Positions 1 to 6,001 of a DNA stretch of 8,933 nucleotides are shown one piece after another. Source of the DNA: an uncultured Lachnospiraceae bacterium (GTDB taxonomy: Bacteria; Bacillota; Clostridia; Lachnospirales; Lachnospiraceae); NCBI GenBank assembly GCA_910588405.1, contig CAJUPT010000078.1:4122-13054 (forward strand), in the 5' to 3' direction. The notes under the pieces were generated by a model. The model searched no databases. It saw only the letters and a program-made list of their open reading frames with translations, and had not been told where the DNA came from. A program made the translations under genes and the position numbers. How positions within the stretch are numbered: position 1 is the first letter of the stretch; each line of letters begins with the position of its first letter.

Positions 1-323
1 AGGACTGCAGCGGTACTAAAACAGCGAAAGTCCGTACAAGCCTCGGAAGGATTAACGGACGCTTAGAGGCCGTAAATCCTTCCAGAACCAGGGGGCTTGG
101 AAGGACTGCAGCGGTACTAAAACAGCGAAAGTCCGTACAAGCCTCGGAAGGATTAACGGACGCTTAGAGGCCGTAAATCCTTCCAGAACCAGGGGGCTTG
201 GAAGGACTGTAGCGGTACTAAAACAGCGAAAGTCCGTACAAGCCTCGGAAGGATTAACGGACGCTTAGAGGCCGTAAATCCTTCCAGAACCAGGGGGCTT
301 GGAAGGACTGTAGCGGTACTAAA
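1..323. repeat. 101-bp tandem repeat array, 3.2 copies, in the leader of the hisD-family gene
   Basis: Units lie at 1-101, 102-202 and 203-303, with a truncated fourth copy at 304-323 that breaks off just before the hisD-family ribosome binding site. The full copies are identical except for unit position 8: C in copies 1 and 2, T in copy 3 (210) and in the partial copy (311). Each unit can fold. In copy 1, GGAAGGATTAACGG (45-58) pairs with CCGTAAATCCTTCC (70-83) with one mismatch and an 11-nt loop. AAGCC (38-42) can pair with GGCTT (94-98) outside it, and GGACT (2-6) with AGTCC (29-33) makes a separate stem. The unit is not a multiple of three and carries stop codons, so it is not coding. The array probably extends left of the window. 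I do not recognise the family; it could be a structured RNA repeat, a mobile palindromic element or a leader regulator. Confidence 0.95.
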
Positions 324-325
324 TT

Positions 326-331
326 AGGAGG
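326..331 (+). promoter_or_regulatory. Ribosome binding site fixing a GTG start
   Basis: AGGAGG ends 8 nt before the GTG at 340. It lies immediately after the truncated last repeat copy, and no ATG in this frame fits better. This supports GTG as the real start of the hisD-family gene. Confidence 0.8.
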
Positions 332-339
332 AATAAGTT

Positions 340-1611
340 GTGATACACTATATAAAAGAAGCTGAAAAAAAGACATTTACCAGAGATTCGGAAACGATCA
401 AGCTGGTCAGCGATATTATCGATCAGGTCATTCAAAAGGGTGATCGGGAGCTGAAAGAATTAAGCTTAAAATTTGACGGAATCAAAATTGACGAGCTTCG
501 CGTCTCAGAAGAGACGGTAAAAGCGGCATATGATCAGGTGGATGCAAAAACAGTGGAGGCCATGAAATTTGCTGCCGAACAGATTCGTTTTTACGCGGAA
601 AAACAGATGGAATGTCTGAAACCTTTAGAAGACGTAAGTCAGGTGGAAGGCGTTACCCTTTCCCATAAGCTGGTACCGGTGGATTCGGTGGGCGCTTATG
701 TGCCGGGCGGCAGATATCCGCTGCCTAGTACGGCACTGATGCTGGCAATCCCAGCGAAGGTGGCAGGCGTAAAACGGATCGCGGCATGCAGCCCGCCTTC
801 GAAGGTAAACGGCGGCATTCACCCTGCGGTACTGGTGGCTATGGATATTGCCGGTGTGGATGAAATCTATCAGGCAGGCGGCGCCCAGGCTGTGGCGGCG
901 TTTACCTATGGTACGGAGTCTATCCAAAAGGTGGACATGATCGTAGGACCGGGAAATCGGTTTGTGACAGAGGCAAAGCGTCAGGTACTGGGGGAAGTGG
1001 GGATTGACAGTTTGGCCGGTCCCAGCGAGGTATTGATTATCGCCGATGAAACGGCAGATCCGGATTTTACGGCCATCGATCTGCTGGCCCAGTGTGAGCA
1101 TGACCCGAATGCCAGAGCTACGCTGGTGACTACCAGCCGGGAACTGGCGGAGAAAACGCTGGAAAAAGTGATTCAGTTTGCGAAGGAACTGCCCACAGGC
1201 GCGATTTCAGGACAATCCTGGGAGGATAACGGCATTGTGATGGTTGTAGATTCCATGGATGAGGCGATTGCGATCGCCAATGAGATGGCGCCGGAGCATC
1301 TGGAAGTTCAGGCAAAAGAGGAGGATAGAATCGCCGACCGGCTGCTTCATTTCGGTTCTCTGTTTGTGGGAAATTATACGCCGGTAACTTTCGGCGATTA
1401 CTGCTCCGGCACAAACCATACCCTTCCCACCATGCGGACCGCCAGATATTCCAACGGCGTATGGGCAGGAACCTTTGTCAAAACCGCATTCGTTCAGCAT
1501 GTGTCGGAACAGGGATGTAAAAATCTTTCCGGTCACTGTATTCGTTTGGCAGATGTGGAAGGGCTGATGGCACATAAAAAATCTGTTGAAATCAGAATTT
1601 CCAAAATTTAA
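340..1611 (+). CDS. hisD: Histidinol dehydrogenase family protein (HisD or HpsN-like dehydrogenase)
   Basis: 423 aa, the usual length for HisD, a cytoplasmic Zn- and NAD-dependent enzyme that oxidises L-histidinol to histidine in two steps. All known functional residues can be placed: Zn ligands Q251, H254, D353 and H412; catalytic E319-H320 (APEHLE); substrate-site H360 and E407; NAD-site Y120, Q183 and N206 (GPGN). The GTG start has AGGAGG 8 nt upstream. The flanking motifs are less typical of biosynthetic HisD: PGGRYPLPS in place of the PGG-x-A-x-YPSS type, and GTNHTLPT followed by ARYSNGVWAG. From memory these resemble HisD homologues such as HpsN, which oxidises dihydroxypropanesulfonate. 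No other his gene lies in the window, and the leader is a repeat array. The family call is firm. The substrate is uncertain, and the symbol denotes the family only. Confidence 0.9.
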   Translation: MIHYIKEAEKKTFTRDSETIKLVSDIIDQVIQKGDRELKELSLKFDGIKIDELRVSEETVKAAYDQVDAKTVEAMKFAAEQIRFYAEKQMECLKPLEDVSQVEGVTLSHKLVPVDSVGAYVPGGRYPLPSTALMLAIPAKVAGVKRIAACSPPSKVNGGIHPAVLVAMDIAGVDEIYQAGGAQAVAAFTYGTESIQKVDMIVGPGNRFVTEAKRQVLGEVGIDSLAGPSEVLIIADETADPDFTAIDLLAQCEHDPNARATLVTTSRELAEKTLEKVIQFAKELPTGAISGQSWEDNGIVMVVDSMDEAIAIANEMAPEHLEVQAKEEDRIADRLLHFGSLFVGNYTPVTFGDYCSGTNHTLPTMRTARYSNGVWAGTFVKTAFVQHVSEQGCKNLSGHCIRLADVEGLMAHKKSVEIRISKI

Positions 1612-1630
1612 TAATTGTTTCTAAAAATAA

Positions 1631-1680
1631 AACGGAGCGTGCCGGAAATAAGCAGCGGTTTACGGACACGCTCTGTTTAT
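1631..1680. terminator. Bidirectional intrinsic terminator between hisD-family gene and coaX
   Basis: AACGGAGCGTG (1631-1641) pairs with CACGCTCTGTT (1667-1677) with one G-T pair. CCG (1642-1644) and CGG (1663-1665) extend the stem past a bulged A. On the minus strand the hairpin is followed by a T-rich run (complement of about 1620-1632), which suits coaX termination. On the plus strand the tail is only TTTAT, so it is weaker for the hisD-family gene. Confidence 0.75.
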
Positions 1681-1709
1681 ATAGATCGATAATAAAAATA
1701 CTGGTTACA

Positions 1710-2477
1710 TTAACTTATCTGTGAATGATACAAATAATTTAACCCTTTTAAGATCAGAACCCGATCCACAATAATATCGCACTCACAGTACTGTGCAATC
1801 AGTCCGGACAAGCCGCCCGTCAAAACGATGCAGTGCTTTTCTCCGAATTGTTTTTCAATCCTGCGCGCCAGCCCGTCTACCATGGAGGCATGTCCGTATA
1901 CGATCCCGCTGTTAATGGCATCCTCCGTATTGGCGCCGATCAGCTGTTCCGGATTGCTCAGCTCATAAGAGCCTAACAGAGACGCCTTGGAGAGCAGTGC
2001 GTCGGACCCGGTTTTAATTCCCGGGCTGATCAGTCCGCCGATAAATTCTCCCTGTTTATTCAGCACGGAACAGGTGGTGGCGGTACCCAGGTCAAAAATA
2101 ATGGCGGGAAGGGGATATTCGTGAAGAACCGCCGTGGCATCTGCGATCCGGTCGCTTCCCAGCGTGGCCGGATAGTCCAGCTTAATCGGGAAAGGAGCGG
2201 GAATCTCCCGTTTCACGATAACAGGAAGCAGATACAGTGTCTCGATAATGGCCTTTTCAATAGAATGGGTCACTTCCGGAACAACAGAGGATATAATCGC
2301 TCCAGTAATCACTTTCGGATCTTTAAAATATAATCTGATCAGATCATTCAGCTGCAGCGCGTATTCTGCGGCCGATTTGTCTTTGTGGGTCGCCATACGG
2401 AAAGAATGGAGAATCTGTCCGTCCACAATGCCTCCGCACAGGATATTTGTATTTCCGATGTCTACTGCAAGTAACAT
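1710..2477 (-). CDS. coaX: Type III pantothenate kinase
   Basis: 255 aa, the normal CoaX length. It phosphorylates pantothenate to 4'-phosphopantothenate, the first step of CoA synthesis, in the cytoplasm; type III enzymes need a monovalent cation and are not feedback-inhibited by CoA. Visible motifs of the ASKHA-fold family are DIGNTN at 6-11 (phosphate loop), GSDR at 107-110 with the catalytic Asp at 109, FDLGTATT at 128-135, GGLISPGI at 147-154, YGHASMVDG at 194-202 and LTGGLS at 219-224. The ATG is preceded on the minus strand by AGAGG at a good distance. The gene converges on the hisD-family gene across a shared terminator and diverges from the FmdE-domain gene. No birA or other CoA gene lies beside it here. 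Nothing looks broken. Confidence 0.96.
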   Translation of the reverse strand: MLLAVDIGNTNILCGGIVDGQILHSFRMATHKDKSAAEYALQLNDLIRLYFKDPKVITGAIISSVVPEVTHSIEKAIIETLYLLPVIVKREIPAPFPIKLDYPATLGSDRIADATAVLHEYPLPAIIFDLGTATTCSVLNKQGEFIGGLISPGIKTGSDALLSKASLLGSYELSNPEQLIGANTEDAINSGIVYGHASMVDGLARRIEKQFGEKHCIVLTGGLSGLIAQYCECDIIVDRVLILKGLNYLYHSQIS

Positions 2478-2776
2478 GTTTTCCTCTTTTCTGACCTAGG
2501 CTTTCCACTGTGGGTATCTGCCGTGTCATTTTGATCGGTTTGAATAATCAGGCGATAGTTCCTGAAACGTGAAGTACAGATGATTATATAGCTTTACCTT
2601 TACAACATATTATCATTATATTTTAATTGGGTAAAGAGTTTTTTTCCATGTTGCATTCGATGTTTTATGATGATAAAATAAAAATGATGCGGTTTGACCG
2701 ATATGACCTTTCACCGGAAATTGCTTAAGCGAATAACATTTGGAAAAATATAAAAAATAAAGGAGGAGCGAACAGG
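2478..2776. promoter_or_regulatory. Divergent intergenic region between coaX and the FmdE-domain gene
   Basis: This AT-rich 299-bp spacer should hold the coaX promoter (minus strand) and the FmdE-gene promoter (plus strand). I see no convincing coaX promoter. On the plus strand it has a good sigma-A-like promoter (2651-2679) and, upstream of it, an imperfect inverted pair, CTTTACC (2592-2598) and GGGTAAAG (2629-2636). The pair's motif recurs upstream of the URO-D gene pair. No small ORF with a ribosome binding site stands out. Confidence 0.6.
2651..2679 (+). promoter_or_regulatory. Candidate sigma-A promoter for the FmdE-domain gene
   Basis: TTGCAT (2651-2656), a 17-nt spacer and TAAAAT (2674-2679). 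Transcription would start near 2686, giving a leader of about 90 nt. The GGGTAAAG box at 2629-2636 would centre near -54, a position common for activators. The call rests on consensus matching alone. Confidence 0.45.
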
Positions 2777-3145
2777 ATGAATATAGAATTATGGCAGAAG
2801 GCCGTGGAATTTCACGGGCATAAATGCGTGGGACTGGCATTCGGTTTCCGTATGGGAGAAGAGGCAAAAAAGATCTTCGGCGAGGATGAGGAAATTTACT
2901 GCAGGATGCCCGTGAAAAGCTGTATCACCGACGGTATTACCGGCGCGACCGGCGCGTCTGTGGAAAATGGCCGGATTCAGGTGGACGAGAGCCTGAATAA
3001 CTTTATCTTTTACATTAAAGACGACGACGAGGGCTGGGCTTTCAGACAGAAAAAGATGGAGCTGCCGGAAGGGACCGATCCCGTTGCCGCGGTGCTGACT
3101 TATGACAGGGATATGATTGTGACGGTTGATCCCTGGGATATGTAG
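2777..3145 (+). CDS. FmdE-domain protein (formylmethanofuran dehydrogenase subunit E-like), stand-alone
   Basis: 122 aa. The N-terminus carries the FmdE hallmark FHGHKCVGLAFGFR at 12-25, with the His-x-His-x-Cys set H13, H15 and C17. KSCITDGITGATGAS follows at 47-61 and supplies C49 and D52, the region that in FmdE proteins reads roughly C-x-x-D-x-(I/V)-Q with a later GCT motif. Here the second Cys of that motif is Ala (GAT), and C42 is an extra Cys. The pattern implies metal or cofactor binding, but the ligand is unknown. No zinc-ribbon C-terminus, signal peptide or membrane segment is present. Despite the family name, no methanofuran or tungsten/molybdenum dehydrogenase genes are nearby, so it is not likely to be a true Fmd subunit. 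AGGAGG (2761-2766) precedes the ATG by 10 nt. It is monocistronic, ends in a strong terminator and converges on the regulator gene. Its promoter region shares a motif with that of the URO-D pair, so co-regulation is possible. Confidence 0.8.
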   Translation: MNIELWQKAVEFHGHKCVGLAFGFRMGEEAKKIFGEDEEIYCRMPVKSCITDGITGATGASVENGRIQVDESLNNFIFYIKDDDEGWAFRQKKMELPEGTDPVAAVLTYDRDMIVTVDPWDM

Positions 3146-3173
3146 TGAAAAAGAATTTCCTAATGATATAAAG

Positions 3174-3215
3174 AAGCTGCCGCCTGACTCTCTCAATCAG
3201 GTGGCAGCTTTTTTT
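3174..3215. terminator. Strong intrinsic terminator shared by FmdE-domain and regulator genes
   Basis: AAGCTGCCGCCTGA (3174-3187) pairs with TCAGGTGGCAGCTT (3197-3210) over 14 pairs with a single G-T, a 9-nt loop, and a T-run to 3215. It clearly ends the FmdE-gene transcript. The right arm and T-run also encode the last residues of the convergent regulator, whose TGA is the complement of 3193-3195 in the loop. On the minus strand the tail (CTTCTTTAT) is weaker. Confidence 0.92.
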
Positions 3216-4659
3216 GCTGATACAGTTCCAATGTTCTCATGGATATCCTGCAGTAATCTCTCACATATACATCATCCAGATCACATTTTAAGATATCCTG
3301 AATTTTCTGAATCCGATACAAAATCGTATTGCGATGGGTAAATAATTTGGATGCCGTTTTGGAGGCGGAGCGTTCATGATCCAGAAAACATTTTAAAGTA
3401 GTCAACATCTCATCTCCGCAAGCTTGCTGCATTTCCCATAACTCTACGATTCCGGGCATACAGGCTTCTACGCAGTCAGACAGAGAAGAAGAATCAATGA
3501 TAAAATCCAGCGCATAATCAAAAAAGTGATAAAAGCGCTCGTCCTTGTGAAACAGGGTACCATAAAAGCAAGCGGATTCCGCCTGTTTATAAAGACGGTT
3601 TGCCCGCTCCAGTCTTTTACACGGAAGGCTGAAGCTGATGACAATGGGATTGTTGGCCAGCATATCTTTAAAGAATGTCATGGCGGAATGGTCCGTACTC
3701 AAATCAAAATTAGAAAGCAGCAGAATATACGGATTTTTTTTCAGGACAATACACTGGGGGAACCTCTGCATAACCGTTTGCGCCATCACATCCAGATTGG
3801 CACGCATCCCTTGTTGATCAGAATCCTGATGCAGCCTGATCAGGGCAAGATGGTAAATGCTGTCTGCATCCCATTGCTGATAATGCAGCTGTTTTTCCAG
3901 CTTTTGATGATCGCAGGGCTTTCCAAACAGAATATTATAAAAAACATTACCGTTGTCCTGGGTAATTTCATAATGATGCCTGCCCAAACAGGGCTCCAGC
4001 AGTCTGGCCAACCGTTCTAAAAGCTGGTAATCCCCCTCGTTGAGCGCCCGGTCTCTGGCCAGAAGATTCAGATGGCCATATGACACATCGTTAAAATACA
4101 GATGATAATAAATACCTGCATATTTCATCATTTGATTGATATTGAATTTGTAGGCTTGAGATCCATGGCGGTGAAATGCGATATTAGAGTACTGGTGTTT
4201 CATCATATTAATCGCGTTTAAAGAGGAATAGCCGTATTGATACAGATATGCCCATTCATCGTCCAGATCGCTGGGACCGTACTGCCTAGTGATTCCCAGC
4301 ACCTTGTTGTTTCCGTCAAACAGAACGAGAGGATTGTGGAAAACAGGCCAGCAAAGATTGACTGCTTCCTGATAATTGCCATCGTTTATATATTTTCTCA
4401 GCTGTTGATACCAGTCTTCAAAATAGTCAAAGGTACCCTGTATGATCTCAAAGGCTTGCGTAAGCTTCATATTGCGGATTTTGATGATATTGCCTTCCCC
4501 GTTGCATACGATATAATCTTTTTCAGGATATACATGGACACAGTTGGTGGCGTAAGCCAGCCTTGCGCTGTTTAAGATAGCCGGCGCTTTTTCATCGATT
4601 TCCAGTTCAAGATCAAAGGAAGAAAGCCGATTGGCAATGTTCCACATACTTAATTTCAT
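3193..4659 (-). CDS. PucR/CdaR-type transcriptional regulator
   Basis: 488 aa from the chosen ATG at 4659, which has AAGAGG 5 nt upstream. An earlier in-frame ATG at 4728 would add 23 residues but lacks a comparable site. The C-terminus (about residues 418-480) is a PucR-type helix-turn-helix: LKCFLDHERSASKTASKLF, then the diagnostic THRNTILYRIQKI. Before it (about 265-390) is a degenerate GGDEF-like CdaR domain, including ERANRLYKQAESACFYG. The N-terminal 230 residues look like a divergent PAS/GAF-type sensory region (WPVFHNPLVLFDGNN and onward); its ligand cannot be read. There is no membrane segment. Members of this family sense small molecules and control catabolic genes, often nearby ones. 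It is divergent from the URO-D pair, so it probably controls those genes, and perhaps the FmdE gene. The end of its coding sequence overlaps the shared terminator. Confidence 0.9.
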   Translation of the reverse strand: MKLSMWNIANRLSSFDLELEIDEKAPAILNSARLAYATNCVHVYPEKDYIVCNGEGNIIKIRNMKLTQAFEIIQGTFDYFEDWYQQLRKYINDGNYQEAVNLCWPVFHNPLVLFDGNNKVLGITRQYGPSDLDDEWAYLYQYGYSSLNAINMMKHQYSNIAFHRHGSQAYKFNINQMMKYAGIYYHLYFNDVSYGHLNLLARDRALNEGDYQLLERLARLLEPCLGRHHYEITQDNGNVFYNILFGKPCDHQKLEKQLHYQQWDADSIYHLALIRLHQDSDQQGMRANLDVMAQTVMQRFPQCIVLKKNPYILLLSNFDLSTDHSAMTFFKDMLANNPIVISFSLPCKRLERANRLYKQAESACFYGTLFHKDERFYHFFDYALDFIIDSSSLSDCVEACMPGIVELWEMQQACGDEMLTTLKCFLDHERSASKTASKLFTHRNTILYRIQKIQDILKCDLDDVYVRDYCRISMRTLELYQQKKLPPD

Positions 4660-4956
4660 AATTTCCTCTTTTCCGGAGCATTTCTGTGTCATCCCGATAG
4701 ACGGGAAATCTGTTTTTAGACGCAGCAATATATATGCCCGTGAGTATCACTTAGATTTATACTGAATAATTTTTATGCAAAGTGATGAAATGCTAATTCC
4801 TACAAAAATCGTAAATCAATTGAATGATAAAATTGTGTTTTTTACCCATAGAATTAAGGGTAGTCATTTTTTATAATAAATATAACATAAACGTGGGTAA
4901 ATGTAAATTTAGAAACAAGGCAAAAGAAAAAGCCTGGAAAAAGGAGGAAGTAGATT
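4660..4956. promoter_or_regulatory. Divergent control region between regulator and URO-D pair
   Basis: This AT-rich 297-bp spacer has no coding signal. It contains an inverted pair ATCACTT (4746-4752) / AAGTGAT (4780-4786). Nearer the URO-D genes is TTTACCC (4841-4847), then GGGTA (4858-4862), giving TACCC-N10-GGGTA, and a further GGGTAAA (4895-4901). A TATAAT lies at 4872-4877 between the latter two boxes. This arrangement fits operator sites for the divergent regulator, but which protein binds is an inference. Confidence 0.55.
4872..4877 (+). promoter_or_regulatory. Candidate -10 box for the URO-D gene pair
   Basis: A perfect TATAAT with no good -35 at 17 nt; the -35 position (4849-4854, TAGAAT) falls inside the TACCC-N10-GGGTA inverted repeat. 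A -10 without a -35 but with an overlapping operator is what an activator-dependent promoter would look like. The start would be near 4884, with a leader of about 70 nt. Confidence 0.4.
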
Positions 4957-5979
4957 ATGGCAAATCTGACACCAAAAGAAAATTATATGCGACTGACCAG
5001 AGGGGAGTGTCCGGAATACGTACCGATTTATACGATGATGCAGATTCCGGGGATGCCTCCTGTTGCGGCGTCCATGTTCAGTCCCAGTATATTAGGTGCA
5101 TTCCGCGGTCCTCAGGGCGGTATTGATCCCTGGGGTGTAAAATATGTAACCAGCGAATCCACTAATAACGGCGCAATCCCTGAGCCAAATAATTTTATTC
5201 TTGACGATATTACCAGATGGAGAGACGTTCTGAAAAAACCGGACTATTCTCATGTAGACTGGGAAGCATTGGCGAAGAAGGACCTGGAAATGTCCGGTAT
5301 CGATCCCACACAGACTGCTCTGGTGCTGAATGCCCAGGCCGGTGTGTTCCAGGAGCTGGTGGCGTTTATGGGCTTTACGGAAGGCTTATGCGCTATGTAT
5401 GAGGAACCGGAAGAAGTAAAGGCTATGTTTGACTTTATCACAGATGTCTATCTGGAAACACAGAATGCATTTATGGATTACTATAAACCGGATATCTATT
5501 ACATTTTAGACGATTCCGCAACCCAGAAGAATCCTTTTATCTCTCTTGATATGTTTCGCGAGTTCCTGATGCCTTATTATAAGAAGATGGCAAAACCGGC
5601 GATTGACAGAGGAATCCCGATTCAATTCCATAACTGCGGACGCTGTGAGGATTTCCTGGATGATATGGTGAATGATCTGGGCGTCCGTATCTGGGACCCG
5701 GCACAGACGATGAACGATCTGGCAGCCATAAAGAAGAAATACGGCAATAAGCTGGCTATGGTTGGCGGCTGGGATTTCAAGGTGCCGGACAGCTGGCCGG
5801 AGGTAGATGAGGAATGGGTGCGTTCTACGGTCCGTCACTCCATCGATACGCTGGCACCGGGCGGCGGTTATGCGTTCAGCGGCGCGGTGTTAGGAGAGGC
5901 CGGCGACGAAACGACGATGAAGGTCAACGGATGGGTTGCTGATGAGGCGGAAAAATATGGCCGTCAGTTCTATAAATAA
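4957..5979 (+). CDS. Uroporphyrinogen decarboxylase family protein, MtaA/CmuA-like (copy 1)
   Basis: 340 aa, full length for the URO-D superfamily, a cytoplasmic TIM barrel. It is not HemE: the RQAGRY-type N-terminal motif is missing. The C-terminal half carries FHNCGRCEDF, giving H225 and C227 in the H-x-C-G zinc motif of cobamide:coenzyme M methyltransferases, plus C230. The third zinc ligand of that group, the Cys in an APGC motif, is replaced by Gly (LAPGGGY, G303). KLAMVGGWD at 265-273 and a C-terminal EKYGRQF are shared with the next gene. AGGAGG (4942-4947) lies 9 nt before the ATG. It is first in a two-gene operon and divergent from the regulator. A corrinoid- or thiol-dependent methyl transfer or demethylation role is plausible, but no corrinoid protein or MttB/MtaB-type partner is in the window. 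The family is firm and the reaction unknown. Confidence 0.88.
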   Translation: MANLTPKENYMRLTRGECPEYVPIYTMMQIPGMPPVAASMFSPSILGAFRGPQGGIDPWGVKYVTSESTNNGAIPEPNNFILDDITRWRDVLKKPDYSHVDWEALAKKDLEMSGIDPTQTALVLNAQAGVFQELVAFMGFTEGLCAMYEEPEEVKAMFDFITDVYLETQNAFMDYYKPDIYYILDDSATQKNPFISLDMFREFLMPYYKKMAKPAIDRGIPIQFHNCGRCEDFLDDMVNDLGVRIWDPAQTMNDLAAIKKKYGNKLAMVGGWDFKVPDSWPEVDEEWVRSTVRHSIDTLAPGGGYAFSGAVLGEAGDETTMKVNGWVADEAEKYGRQFYK

Positions 5980-6001
5980 TGATTTGTTAAAGGAGAAATA
6001 C

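Noticed and set aside
1..323. CRISPR array
   Set aside because: Units are contiguous 101-bp repeats with no unique spacers, and the unit is far longer than a CRISPR repeat.
1..323. Fragment of the 3' end of 23S rRNA, because of the CGGTACTAA string
   Set aside because: The match is only about nine bases and the flanking sequence does not fit.
1..339. T-box or his-operon leader riboswitch
   Set aside because: There is no T-box AGGGTGGAACCGCG-type motif, no run of histidine codons and no terminator/antiterminator pair with a U-tract before the gene.
3526..4020. 164-aa plus-strand ORF inside the regulator gene
   Set aside because: It is antisense to a strongly supported gene, with no family motif and no ribosome binding site.
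4657..4728. Longer start of the PucR/CdaR-type regulator at 4728
   Set aside because: The ATG at 4659 has a good AAGAGG site, and the extra 23 residues do not look like part of the family N-terminus.
4824..5126. 100-aa plus-strand ORF across the URO-D pair promoter
   Set aside because: It runs out of frame into the first URO-D gene, has no good ribosome binding site and covers the operator region.
5936..6001. Earlier start of the second URO-D gene at 5936
   Set aside because: It would overlap the end of the first URO-D gene, and the ATG at 6002 has AAAGGAG at the right distance.
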